A stretch of 64,000 nt of DNA, from positions 14,012,001 through 14,076,000 of the forward strand of contig JBITNC010000002.1 of NCBI GenBank assembly GCA_050084985.1, read 5' to 3'. Source of the stretch: Nageia nagi. Lineage: Eukaryota > Pinophyta. Positions 35,224 to 47,100 of this stretch are shown one piece after another. The notes below the pieces were generated by a model. The model saw only the letters and a list, made by a program, of their open reading frames with translations, ran no database searches and was not told where the DNA came from. The position numbers were made by a program, and so were the translations under genes. Position 1 is the stretch's first letter, and every line of letters begins with the position of its first letter.

Positions 35224-36336
35224 TATAAACACCCTAAAATCACATTTTACATTATTTATAGGGTTATACTAATATTTATGGCATTTACCATATCATATAC
35301 TATCATGTTTACCTAACAATATTTTGTAGCACTTTTGAATGGTTTAATTGCTACCATTTTTATCTTTAAGTTATTTCTAACATTTTAGTTCTAGTTGTTT
35401 GGATGATCCTACAAGTCACACAATCATCTGTATGATCCTATATGAGGTTTATAAAAGTCAATTTGGTCTCACTTTTCAAAACTCTTCTTTATTTTCACAC
35501 TTTCTTATGACCTTTGCAACTATTGCACTTTATTACATGCATTTGTACCTATGAAATCAATTTTCAAAGGGTTACATCAAGATTTGAGCATCCATCTTCA
35601 AGCCTTGGGATCACTTTTCCATGCTCCATGGATTGAGGTACCTTGTGGTTAATTAATGAGTTTATATCATTGATCCTTGATTTCATGGGTATTTGCAAGT
35701 TTAAAGCTTTAAATAATCTCCATTGAAGACTTATATCCTTAATTGAATTGTATATTCATAATTCTTTGGCATATAGGTGCATAGGCTAATCTTCATACCT
35801 AGGGTTTGACCTTTAAGGTCCAAATCTTAGCGTTTGAAGGATATTTATTATGTCATTAGCATTCCTAGCATTAGATCTATTGTTATTTATCTTACATTTA
35901 TTGTTTTCATAGTCATATTTTATCATTTAGGAAAATATTTATTCATATATAGTCTTTAATCAATCTTTTTCATATCATTGTTAACTAACATTGTCAAATT
36001 TGCTTACAACAACTTAGTCTATAGTACATATTTCAAGATCATATTTGCATAATAGAAATTTCAATCTTTTCTACTATCCAATTGATTGTGGAAAAATGAG
36101 GCCTACAACCCTTTTAAGTTGGGCTTTCACCCCACTTGGATGGTCACAAGGTCTCAAGGACTTATGATTTGAAGTTTCCATTAATCTTTTGTTTTTCCTT
36201 GTAGGTATATATAGCTTCTTGCATCATTGAGTTACAAAGAATAATTTCTAAACCTAATATTTGTCAATTTTGTAAACAACTCACATAGGAAAATTAGATG
36301 CAACTGTATCAATATTCATGGAATTGCTATAGGTGT
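35224..36336 (+). repeat. Possible decayed 3' LTR with polypurine tract
   Basis: ACAAAAAGGGGCAAC (35209-35223) looks like a polypurine tract and is followed by TATAAACACC, close to the TGTAGACACC LTR start at 12207. A TTTATAAAAG box lies near 35450. I cannot find a partner LTR or the far end; the element at 36337 is inserted at or near its right side. Treat as a candidate only. Confidence 0.35.
36332..36336. repeat. Target-site duplication GGTGT (left copy)
   Basis: GGTGT precedes the TGTATATC LTR start, and GGTGT follows the right LTR at 49110-49114. The match extends to ATAGGTGT if the LTR is taken to end in ...AATCA. Confidence 0.8.
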
Positions 36337-37718
36337 TGTATATCAATACATAATCATTACTCCAAGGTTCTTATGAAAGTATGATCACTTCCAGAGGTGA
36401 CGTAGGCTAAGCACAATCATAATGGGTTTTAAGAACCATTTCCAAAAGTAATTTCGTTATGATGAAAGGAGAAAAGCCCTGCAAATTTAATGTTGAGTAA
36501 CCTAGATCTTGGAAGAGATGACATCAGTGATTTCAGACCTTAACCCAAAACTGGATCCCGGAAGAGATGAGGTCAGCAAGGAGTGATTGAATACCTAGAG
36601 CTAGTAAGTAGAATATCCTAGAATGTAGAGATGAGGTCAGCAAAAGGGTTATCAAAAATCCATAAAGTGAAGCATTCGAAAGTATGAAGATGACATCATG
36701 GGGAAAATAATGTTCACATTTTTTAATGAAATTGGATCCTGGAAGAGATGAGGTTAGCAAGGAGTGATTGAATACACGGAGCAAGTAAGTAGAATATCCT
36801 AGAATGTAGAGATGAGGTTAGCAAAAGGGTTATCAAAAATCCATAAAGTGAAGCATTTTGGAACTATGAAGATGACATCATGGGGAAAATAATGTTCACA
36901 TTTTTGAATGAAATCAGATCCCAGAAGTGATGAGGTCAGCAAGGAGTGATTGAATATCCAGAGCTAGTAAGTAGAATATCCTAGAAGAGACAAGGTCAGT
37001 GAGAGGTGAGATCATAGTTATCAAGAGGCCGTATCATCTACAATCTACCTAATTTTTGTAATAGCCTACCAAGTGGTGTATATAGGTAGTATCAGTTAAA
37101 AGAAGGCTAAGAATCTTGAAGCCATTTTTATAAATGTTTCTATTCTACAATTCTTGTAATTGTTTTTATTTCAGTATAAGTAAGGAATAAACAAAGGAAA
37201 AAGGGTCAAAAGCCTTAGTATTGCTCCTTACATTTGTTCTCTAAGACCTATAGCTTTTTTATCAGTAATATGATACCATCTTGACCTTTCTTGTTTAGCA
37301 CTCATAATTATTATTTTTAATTAGGTTACATTGTGGCAGCTTGGTGTGTTTCTTGAATAATAATTGCAAGCTGTTAGTATAACTGTGTCTGCATACATGG
37401 TAGAGTAAAGTTGGGAAACTACTAGAGAGTGAGAGCTTGTACTATAGCTACTACACTAGATTCAGACCAAGGTTTCACACCCTGTGAAAGCCCATGTTGA
37501 ACTAGTGATTCACCTTTGCTTTCTCTCTTGTTACCCTAAGCCCTTTTGCTTAAATTTCTCACACTCTACTCCTTTTATTTTCTTTCCTATTACTTCTCCT
37601 ATACCCAATGTATAAGGAACTAGCCTTCTCCAGAGATCAGACTGTCACCATAGTCTATTCTTGATTTACTTTGGTTGAGATTGTTCACTGTGCATATATT
37701 ACACAATCCTAATCAATA
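36337..37718 (+). repeat. 5' LTR
   Basis: Begins TGTATATCAATACATAATCA and ends CCTAATCAATA, so the 3' end is TA (or CA if four bases are trimmed). TATATA at 37080-37085 is a weak TATA candidate, with the same element at 48470-48475 in the partner. Confidence 0.9.
36551..36980 (+). repeat. 181-182-bp tandem subrepeats inside the LTR
   Basis: GGATCCCGGAAGAGATGAGG, AGTAGAATATCCTAGAA and GAAGATGACATCATGGGG recur with GATC landmarks at 36554, 36735 and 36917, about 2.4 copies. A shorter related block lies near 36506. The same array is in the 3' LTR (47945-48370). Confidence 0.85.
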
Positions 37719-37749
37719 GTATTTTTTTTTGGCACACCTAGTGGGACAC
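37719..37749 (+). promoter_or_regulatory. Primer-binding-site region
   Basis: A T-run followed by TGGCACACCTAGTGGGACAC directly after the LTR. This is the familiar TTTGGCRCxCCxxGTGGGAC form seen after 5' LTRs of many plant gypsy elements. tRNA identity not assigned. Confidence 0.6.
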
Positions 37750-37866
37750 GAAGAAACATATTGGTGACTCTACTGAAGCACTATCTATGGTATGTATTAA
37801 AGTAGATTGTTTGCAAATATCATATATGCTTTTGAACCTTTTATTTTCTTTTGCAACCTAGAGTTT

Positions 37867-39470
37867 ATGTGGACTAGATCTAAAACCAGAGCAATAAAAG
37901 AAGCACTAGATTTTAGAACATTAGATGCTCCTAAGAGAAAGACCTTGATCAATTCCAAGTCTCTAAATAGTATCAGCACCCTAAAATCCTTTACCAAGCT
38001 AGAACCATCCAATCTTCACACTAGAAATATCTTTCCTAAGATGGCTAATCCAGTTCAGAATATTTATCTGAAATGGGACAATGGGGTACCAATAGCTCTA
38101 GCCATGTTGCATGACATCCCAGCTAACGTTTTCAAAACCCTTTCGGAGTTTGATGCAACCTTAGAGAAAATGGCTTATGAGCATTGTGTTGATGTAGTTG
38201 GCCTAGCTAAGATTCATAATATTCAACATGAAGATGTCATGTTGAGATTACTGGCTCAGTCTTTCAAAGGAAAGGTCCTGGATTGGTACAGGGGCCTTTC
38301 TAATGGATCTATAACCACTTGGGCTCAACTAGTAGAGCCCTTTATCTTGGAATTTAATGAATTAGGAGATCCTTTTTCTTTGTTAACACAGTTCACTTCA
38401 ATCAAAAGATGTGAGCAAGAAAATATCCCTAATTTCAACATTAGATTCCAAAAAACTTGGATGAGAGTCCCAATGCCAGTCAGGCCTCAGCAATTTCAAG
38501 CCTTAATGTATTACCTGAGAGCCTTTCCTCTAGATCTCTCTCTGCAAATCCAAAATTTCAGAGTAAATACTTTCCCAGAGGTCTATAGACAAGCAGTATA
38601 TGCTAAATCCTATCATATTACAGTTGGAAAATTGCCAAATCGCATGCTAATGCCTTATTTTCTAGTAACCACCCAACAATAAATTTTGAGACCTCAAGTA
38701 ATTAGTTTGGCTCCACCTCTGGCCAGTATTTTCACCCCTGTTCAACAATGGCCATCAACCTTGCCAATCCCTAGAGCTCCCTTGGCCCTACTAGCCCCTC
38801 ATCAACCTAATATGAATCAAGGGGTAGCTTCATCGATAGAGATTTAGGAACTCCGAAATTTATGTAGGAATATGGCCAATTAGATTACCATTCTAAGCAG
38901 GCAAAGCAATGTAAGAAGATATCCTTATCCTGTGGTAGAAAAGGCTCAGCATGTGTTGAATGAGGATGTAAGCCAAGCTTCCTCTTTCAGGTCAGCCACT
39001 GGTTTGTGTTTGGCCTGCAATGATGCTCATGAGCAAACAACATATCCTATTTATCAGTACTAAGAGTATTTATCAAGAAGTGGGGGTATTCCTCCACCTA
39101 GTGTAGTTGATGATAAGAACCAAGATGTGAACCTGATGAATTTTCCACCAGCAGATATAGGAGTTTTTGCTGTGGAAACAAGATCAAGGAAAAAACCCCT
39201 AGTCTCTGGTATTCCAGAAAGAAAGATTGAATCCCAAAAGAGTTTCGATTCAATGATTCCTAAAAGGCAAGATGCAGTTCCTAGTTCTAAAGAAAAGACC
39301 CCAAAAAAGGAAATGGCTTCCCAAAAATTCCCATTTCTAGAAACCAAACTGACGCCTAGAGCCAGTGATCAAAATCTCCAGAAGTTAAGCTTCCCTTCGC
39401 TCACTAAGCATCAAAGAAAAGATAATACTCTATAACTTTAGGAAATATTTATCGATAGATTTAGAAATAA
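37867..39470 (+). pseudogene. gag of the 36337 element
   Basis: The likely start is the ATG at 37867 (MWTRSKTR), about 150 bp after the LTR. The capsid part is open to 38682: VDVVGLAKIHNIQHEDVMLR, AQSFKGKVLDWYRGLSNGS, an FILEFNELGD block, and ENIPNFNIRFQKTWMRVP. This is the retrotransposon gag fold (A..WY..L...F..F). The rest is Pro/Ser-rich with stops at 38680, 38847 and 38881, then a basic open piece at 39127-39435 with many Lys and Ser. A CLACNDAHEQTTYPIY block near 39010-39060 may be a degenerate zinc knuckle. Gag runs in frame into protease. Confidence 0.85.
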
Positions 39471-39507
39471 AATTGGCGAACCTCCAGCTATCCCAGAGTT
39501 CAACATT

Positions 39508-40200
39508 ATGGCAGAGCTAAAGAGAACTGCGAGAGTGTCCTTGTTTGAAGCTTTAAAAATAGCTAGGCAAATTGATTTACTGAAAATGTCTCTTATAGCA
39601 TTGAATGAAGGAATGGATAGAGTGCTTAATCTTTTTGAGACATCAAAATATACAGGGATGGGAAAGAACAAACCTCTAGCTTTTTATATGACTCTAGAAA
39701 TCAAGGGATATGTACTTCATAATTGTTTGGTTGACTTTAGGGTAGCTACTACCATGATGCCTAAAGTAGTGTGTGATGTGATGGGGTTACCTATGACAAG
39801 AACATCCACCGGAGTACTACAACTGGATTCCACACCTATCAAAATAGTAGGAGTGATCAAAGATATAGTCCTGAAAATACATAAGTGTCCCTCTGTAATT
39901 ATTATTAAAGAAGTTGTAATTGTTGAGCTGCCCCCTTTGTTCAAGCTATGCCTATCTAGAGAATTTACAGCTAAAATAGGGGGTTATCTAGCAATGGACT
40001 ACACCCATTATTTGATCCCTTGTGGAAATAAGAGGGTAAGATTGAATAATGAGGAAATTTCTAAGTTTCATGTAGAGAAAAAGGAGGAGGTTTGTGCAAT
40101 CTTTGGCAAATTGGAAGAATCAGATGAATTGCTGGAAGAACTGCAAACCGAAGACCCTTGTAGTATGAGTATGCTCAACACTATCTATTACCTGGAGTTT
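39508..40200 (+). pseudogene. Protease of the 36337 element
   Basis: The active-site block reads LVDFRVATTMMPKVV. D-F-R stands where D-[ST]-G is expected; both changes can come from single C-to-T or G-to-A steps. Then come GVLQLDSTPIKIVGVIKDIV, ELPPLFKLCLSREFTAKIGG and AMDYTHYLIP, conserved in the minus-strand element. The open frame 39508-40500 joins protease directly to aRNH. Confidence 0.85.
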
Positions 40201-40239
40201 GGAAATTATTATTTAATAGAATCAGAATCTTTCATCCTA

Positions 40240-40740
40240 AAACTCACAAGGGAAGATTTTTGGAGAAATGAAATGTGGGAGATGTCTTTTGATGGGGCAA
40301 GATCCAAAAATAGATCCGGAGCCAGAATTATCCTGACTAACCCAACTGGTAAGATACATAAATTTTCTTTCAGACTCACTTGGTTATGTTCCAATAATGT
40401 AGCAGAATATGAATCTCTTTGCCTTGGACTAGAACAAGCTATCAAAATGAAAATTCAGTGTCTAAAGATCAAAGGGGATTCAAACTTGATCATGAAATAG
40501 GTGATAGGTAAATGTTCAGTCAAGCATCATTATTTGAAATCTTATAGGAATCAGGTTTGGGATCTGTTTGAGCACTTTGAAGCACTACATATTCAGTCTA
40601 TCCCAAGGAAATTCAACCAAGAAGCTAACACCTTAGCACAAATGGGAGCCAATTTTGATCCTACCAATGATTGGTTCCAGAGGAAGGGTGTTCAGCTCAT
40701 TTTCAGGCCATCAGTTCCTGATAATGATTCCTTTTGGTAG
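40240..40740 (+). pseudogene. aRNH of the 36337 element, upstream of RT
   Basis: Blocks MSFDGARSKNRSGARIIL (first Asp), CSNNVAEYESLCLGLEQA (Glu), IKGDSNLIMK (second Asp) and, after one TAG, IPRKFNQEANTLAQMG, where Asn replaces the final Asp. These match archaeal/plant-type RNase H, not the RT-linked RNase H, which follows RT further on. So the element carries two RNase H domains on either side of RT. One stop at 40498 and two more near 40738 break it. Confidence 0.88.
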
Positions 40741-40969
40741 GTTTTCTAGGATGAGGCTCAAATTAACCAATTTTTATTACAACAAGTTGTATGTCATGCA
40801 GTAGGTGAAAAAGACTCTGAGGTTTTCCAAGAGCAAGACATAATTCAGCTGAACAATAATAAAATCCCTAAGGATTTGATTCCATTCGAAGGATTGTTTG
40901 ACAGGAATGACCAAGTAAAGAGAAGAGGTATGAATATAAACTCAAATAACTATAAAGAACAAGAAGTTT

Positions 40970-41990
40970 TTTTGGGTAAATCATTAAAAATTGGTATATC
41001 TAATACTCTAGAATAGATTCAGGAAATTGTACAATTATGCAAAACATATGTTGATGTTATTGCTTGGTCTTATGATGATTTAAAGGTTTTTGATAAATCA
41101 GTGATATAGCATATAATCGAATTGATAGATGATGCTAAACTAGTTAGATAAAAACAAAGACCAGTAAACCCCAAGATTGAAGTTGCCATGAAGCAAGAGG
41201 TTCTAAAATTGTACAAGGCTAGGATAATTTATCCCATCAAGCATTCCACTTGGGTAGCTAATCTTGTGCCTGTTCGAAAGAAAAATGGTGAGATAAGGTT
41301 ATGTGTGGATTTTTGGGGTTTGAATAGAGTATCATTAAAGGATCATTACCCCTTACCTCCAATGGAACAAATACTAAATACTGTAACCGGAGCTGAAAAG
41401 TTCTCTTTGATAGATGGCTTCTTGGGATATAACCAGATTTAGGTCCAGGATGAAGATCAATTTAAAATAGCTTTTACAATGAAATGGGGCACATTTGCTT
41501 TTCAGAGAATGCCTTTTGGACTATCCAATGTAGGGGCTACCTTTCAGAGAGCTATGGATTATGCATTTGGAGAGCTGGTAAATAAGAGTCTATTAGTATA
41601 CCTTAATGATATTACTATTTTCTCTCATGACAGAAACATGCATGTTCAACATCTGGAGCAAGCCTTCATCAAATGTAAGAGGTATGGTATATCCCTAAAT
41701 CCTAAGAAGTCTATCTTTGCAGTAGATGAGGGTAAATTATTGGGCCATGTCATTTCAAAAGAGGGGTGGGCTATTGATCTGGATAGAGTTAAAGCTATAA
41801 ATGACTTATCTCTCCCATCTAATAAGAAGTCTCTACAGTCCTTTCTTGGTTAGATTAACTTTGTCAGAAGATTTATTCAGGATTTCTCAAGCATTATCAA
41901 ACCCATCACCCGGATGTTGAAAAAAGATACTCCTTTTGAATGGATTGAAGAAGGTAAAGTAGCTTTTCAAGAAATCAAGGTAGCAATTAC
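40970..41990 (+). pseudogene. Reverse transcriptase of the 36337 element
   Basis: The pre-RT segment VIAWSYDDLKVFDKSVI is followed by KARIIYPIKHSTWVANLVPV, EIRLCVDFWGLNRVSLKDHY, FSLIDGFLGYNQI, FAFQRMPFGLSNVGATFQRA and LLVYLNDITIFSH. The catalytic Y-x-D-D reads Y-L-N-D: the first Asp codon is AAT at 41605-41607, a G-to-A change. The thumb continues with LLGHVISKEGWAIDLDRVKA. Stops at 40,99x-41,15x, 41440 and 41851 interrupt an otherwise continuous frame. Confidence 0.92.
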
Positions 41991-41999
41991 AAAAGCTCC

Positions 42000-42490
42000 T
42001 GTACTAAGAAATCCAAATTTTAGCAAAGAATTTATCTGTACGCATATGGTTCAGATACTAGTGTTGCAGCTATTTTAACCCTAAAGCATGAAAAGAATGA
42101 AGAATACCCAGTCGCATTTTTCAGCCAAACTATGAACAGTTGTGAGGAAAAATACACTTTCATTGAAAAATAGGTCTTAGCTATTGTGAAAGCACTCAGT
42201 AAGTTAAAACATTACATTGCTCAAAGTAGGATTTTGATTCTAACCATACACTTAGATGTTAGGTCTTATGTTATGCAGGGAGAATTGGGAGAAGGAAGAC
42301 CCGGGTGGATTTCAAAAATTCTTAAATACAATGTGGAAATTCAACCCACCAAGCTCATAAAAGGAAGAGCACTTTGTGAGCAACTTGCAAAACCTACGAT
42401 ACTAGAAAAGGGGATGGTATGCTTTGTTGAACAAGAAACCCCAAAATCCATATCTGGAGATACAACAAAGGATTGGATGGAGTAGTTAAA
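42000..42490 (+). pseudogene. RT-linked RNase H of the 36337 element
   Basis: After a one-base shift near 42035 the frame reads YGSDTSVAAILTLKHEKNEE, YPVAFFSQTMNSCEEKYTFI, a TAG, VLAIVKALSKLKHYIAQSR and HLDVRSYVMQGELGEGRPGW. This is the usual gypsy RNase H and connection that follows RT. The first catalytic region has Ser-Asp (YGSD) where YASD is usual. Confidence 0.85.
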
Positions 42491-42559
42491 CAAATATTTT
42501 GAGATCGAAAAACTACCAGGAAACATGAATGCATCCCAAAGAAGGTGATTCAAGATACA

Positions 42560-43665
42560 TGCCCAGAATTACATGGAGATAGATCAAATACTTTATAGAA
42601 GAAATCACGATGGCATTTTGTTAAGATGTGTACCAGTGACAAAGTCAGCTAAGCTCATTGAAGAGTTTCATTCTGAAGGGTCTGGAGGTCATTACTCTAG
42701 ATACACAACATTGGGTAAGATCATTCAAGCAGGATATTACTGGCCTACTATGTTCAAAGATGCTTTTGCAATGGCACAAAATTGCAAAAAATGTCAAAGG
42801 TATGTAGGAAGAAAGAGAAATGTGGCATTACCATTGGAACCAATCCAAGTAGAAGAACCCTTCCAACAGTGGGGGCTAGATTTTATCAGATTCATCAATC
42901 CAAACTCCTTTTCTAGACATAAATTCATCCTTACTGCTACAGACTTTTTCACTAGATGGGTGGAAGCAGAGGCCATAAAAGAGGCAAATCAAAAGACTGT
43001 TCTAAGATTTATAGAAAAGTTAATTACCAGGTATGGTATTCCCTAAATGATAATTTCAGATAATGGCTTAGCATTCATAGGAGCTGAAGTTACTGATTTT
43101 GCTATGAGATTAGGTATCTATTGGAAAACCTCCTCAAACTATTACCCCTAGGGTAATGGTTTGGCTGAGTCTACAAATAAGAATTTGATTCGGATCCTCA
43201 AAAGAACAGTGGAAGGTAATCCCTAGACTTGGCATGAAAAGCTCAATTGGGCATTATGGGCAGACAGGATCACAGTAAAATCAGCCATTAAAACTAGCCC
43301 ATATACATTGGTATACGGTAAAAGGGTGGTATTACCAAGTCATTCTGAGCTTCCAGTTTTAAAAGTTTTGTAGGAATATGGCAAGGATTTTGAATCTCTC
43401 AAGGTTCAAATGAATGAACTATTGCATTTAGAAGAGCTCCAAAATCAATCATATCAAGACCTTTGAAGAAGAAATGAAATAGTAAAAAGATGGTTTGAAC
43501 ACAAAATTCAAATCCATGTGGTTTGAACCCTATTTAGTGGCTAAATGCATTGGGAAAAATGCCTTTGAGCTGGCAAAATTAAATGGGTGCAAATTACCGA
43601 TTTTAGTTAATGGACAGCACCTAAAGTGATATAAGACCGCAAGTGCAGGACAGTGATCTTTTGAA
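42560..43665 (+). pseudogene. Integrase of the 36337 element
   Basis: The HHCC zinc-binding part reads LIEEFHSEGSGGHYSRY and AQNCKKCQRY. The core has QQWGLDFIRFINPNS (Asp), MIISDNGLAFIGAEVT (Asp) and GNGLAESTNKNLIR (Glu), so the catalytic triad survives. A TAA at 43044-43046 and later TAGs break it. The C-terminal part needs a shift near 43500: EPYLVAKCIGKNAFELAKLN, then LPILVNGQHLK near 43615. Confidence 0.9.
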
Positions 43666-44148
43666 AAGATATAATTTTGTACACATATTGTAAATAGTGT
43701 GCTGGTTGCATTTATTGCAAGTTGTTTTTGTAGTTACTAGCTATTTATTAGTAGCTTAGTGATTAATGGTAGTTGTACTTTTACATCGATAGAATTGAAG
43801 TTTCCAAAAGGGGTATAGAAAATCAAATCTCGGAGTTCCCAAAAAGAGTGTATAATATCTAATCAATTATTAATGCTACTATCTGTTAGGTTATTTCATG
43901 CATTTAGAGAGATTACGCATCAATCAACGAAATGGGCTATAAAAGGACCAAGAGCACTACTCACCGAAAATACCTAAATTCTAGAATTCATAGAAAGCAT
44001 TTGTTTACAATTTTGCAAAGCTAGTATCTACTACGCATGGTCAGGAGCTGTGAAATATAGCAGAAGAATTCAAGAAAAGCAAAGTACCGATTAAGGGTGA
44101 TAGAAGTGAGACAAGAGGATTTGAGAAGTGTAGCATAAGCAAATAGAA
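43666..44148 (+). other. Spacer between integrase and the extra ORF
   Basis: No open frame of note. A spliced or internal promoter-driven message for the next ORF would have to use this stretch, but I see no convincing TATA box or splice acceptor. Confidence 0.4.
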
Positions 44149-47100
44149 ATGAGCTCAGGATCATCAATGAAGGTAGCAAGGAAAATAATGGATTCAATGG
44201 AATTATTGTGGGACACTAAAATTACAGCTCGAAATAAGAACCCCAAGGGCACCGCTGAAGGTAAGTGCCCAAAATTTAGTTTTAATCACATAGCACATTC
44301 ACCAATGGAGTCGGGTCTCATGTACTTCACAACTCATAGATGCTTTCCTACTCTTGAGTTGATAGAGGTTATAAGGGAGGCATTTGATCCTGCAACTAGA
44401 ATTGTTAGAGACTTGCAAGGAAAGACTATCCTAAATTTGGATTCCATTTTAGTAGCAAAGGCTTTTAATCCACCCTCCCCTATGTGTTCCCTTATGCACA
44501 TTGATTGGTATATAACACCTAGTCCAAATCAGAGAGCAAGTATCACAGCCTAGCTAAATAAAAATGCAGATGGGACCGTAAATTTTATGGAGTTCCCCAG
44601 TTCTGAGCTCCCGCTCTCCAATTTTTTTGCACATCTATAGTTGTTATTGTCCATGTTAGCCATAGCAGTAGGCAAAGAGATAGATAGGTATGTCTCACCA
44701 TCAAAATTGGCTATCGCATACCAGATTTCTCACCTTGTTTCTCCTATAATGTACGACTGGGCTATTGCCCTTTTAGATAGAATGTCTGAATAGTTAGAAA
44801 AGATTAGTGAGGGATCTCATTTTTCATATGTGTCACACATTGTTTAGATGATGATTCATCAAAATGCCAGTGTTTTCAAGAACTTAACCTTGGTTCAGAC
44901 TGATGAAAGTGGGTCTCAGAGGCCAATGGACTAATGGGCTGAGGAGGTGAGGTCCTCAGTAGATTATTACTTCTTTGTAGAAAACTTTTTGGTTCTTGCA
45001 ATGAGTTTATTTACCCCTGCAGTTCTAAGATTATCAACAGCTTCCAAACTTTACCTCCGAATGCCCCATGGAGAGACTGGGGACTGGTTCTTCACAGAGG
45101 AGGGGACTTTCATCAGGCTTTATGGGTTTTCTGGGGTTCCCTTCTTACTACCATTCCATGTAATAGATTGGATTTTTAGTATGGAATATGCCAGACAAAT
45201 TGATTATATAGATTCTAAATATGGATCTGTAGCAAAAAAGAGGATAGTTTATGCCCTTCCCCATAAAGTGCATGACTTGGTGCTCCAAAGTAGGGGAGCA
45301 AGTGACCAATTAAAAGATAAATTGTCGAAATTGAAATTGAAAAAACTTAGTCAATATTTGCTATATGATCCTAAGGATATCTTTGGTGAGAGGTTGAGAG
45401 GCCAGCCCAATCTCCCAGGTTTTAGAGATGAATACAAGCTGGAGCTACTTAGTTGGTGAAACCCAGAACATGAAGATAAGGTAATGCCCACTACCTTGAT
45501 TACTAAATATTTATTGCTACCATGGTTAAGTTTTTACAGCAAGAAAGCAAATTTTGACCCAAAAATAGATTCCATCTCAAAAAAGTCTTTGAAAACCTTG
45601 AGAGATCAGAGATGGAGTGAGGAATAAATAGCTACCTTCACCTAGTACCAGATTGAGTCCGAAAATCAGAATACCCCTTTAGATTCTAATTTAGATGATA
45701 AATTTGAAGAGATGTGGAGAATAGAACATCTCACATACATCCCTGTAGGTGAATGTTCGGATGATAGTGATGAGGAGAGAGAGCAGGGACGTGCAGGGTC
45801 CTAAGCATCAGCTCAGGAGGAGTAACCCGAGGAAGAAATCAGGGAAGTTTCCATAGAAATAGCAGCTAGGAGGCTCGAGAGAGTGTATACCATTAAAAGA
45901 AAAGTCCAAAAAGAGAAGGCACCACTCCCACCACCACCAAAGAGAAGAAGGAAGAGCCCTACTCCATCAGGTATGCTTTCTACTCCCTCTTCCCTTATTT
46001 CTCTTACTCCTTCTCTGTCTATTTCAATCATGCCCATTTCCATTCCAAGTTCATTTCCATAAATTCCAGTAACCATTCCAGCTTCACCCATCCAATCTTT
46101 CATAATGCCACCACCACCTATCCAATGGCAAAGCTCCCTTCCCCTTACATCCAGCCCATAAATTCCCCCCATCATTAGCGTCACTACAATACCATCGTCA
46201 CCTCCACCATCTCCACCTCCATCATCCTCTCCTTCATCCATTCCAGCATTTTCTGCTATGAATCCATCTGGTAGTAGTATCCTCAGGCCCAGTCAAGCTA
46301 GCCTTGTGACACCAGCATAGCAGATCATGGCCTCCTCCTCTCAAGAGTTGAGTGTTGGATATCCATTCATTATGATATCAGGACAACAAGTATCTATGGA
46401 TGGCATTATGTAGTAGTACCAACAGATGAAGCAGGGACAAGATGCATGGATGCAGAAGCAAGTCAAGAAGCTTCCAGTTCTAGATAATCCAGTAAGGCTC
46501 TGAACTTTAATGGATCCAAAGCATAAGGTGCTTGAAATGGTAATTGCCCAAGACCCACAAGAGGGGCAAAGTGATCTATCTGCTATGAACACTCAGGTAA
46601 AAATTGACACACAAAGCATATCCTAAAATGATAAAAATGAGCTCTTGCAAACTGCAGTAGACCTTAACATATCAGAGCTAATGAGGTTGGAGGTCAAGTA
46701 TAGTAAGCTACAAAAGGCCCATGAAGCTATGAAGTAGCAATTAGACACTCAGAAGGTAAAATTGAAAGCTACAGAAAATAATATATCAATTTTGAAGACT
46801 AGTTTAGCGATAGCTCCTACAGCGGATATTTTGAGCCAAAAAGATGACATCTCAAAGAGATGCTGAGATAGCTACCAGAGTACCAGAGATTAGTGATTTA
46901 AATGCTAATATAGCACAACTCCAATTAAGTCTAAATGTGAATAAGGTAGACAAATCCTTTTTGTTAAATATGAAGAAAAGATTTCAGGAGCTGAGGGCAC
47001 AAGAAATCAAAGATTTGATTCATCTGAGAGACCATATAGAATCATGCTTATCAGAGCTCAAAAGGCTTGAGGTTGAGGTCACCAGATGTGAAAATATTTT

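Noticed and set aside
36533-36784. 83-codon minus-strand ORF, with a similar one at 48145-48390
   Set aside because: Both lie in the LTR subrepeats of the 36337 element; their similarity only reflects LTR duplication.
45000-45200. Envelope-type fusion or transmembrane region in the extra ORF (hydrophobic VLAMSLFTPAVL and FSGVPFLLPF stretches)
   Set aside because: Stretches are short and sit in a globular context, no signal peptide precedes them; insufficient to call an envelope protein.
45813-46241. Gly/Asp-rich 142-codon ORF on the minus strand
   Set aside because: Shadow of the Pro/Ser-rich linker of the extra ORF on the plus strand.
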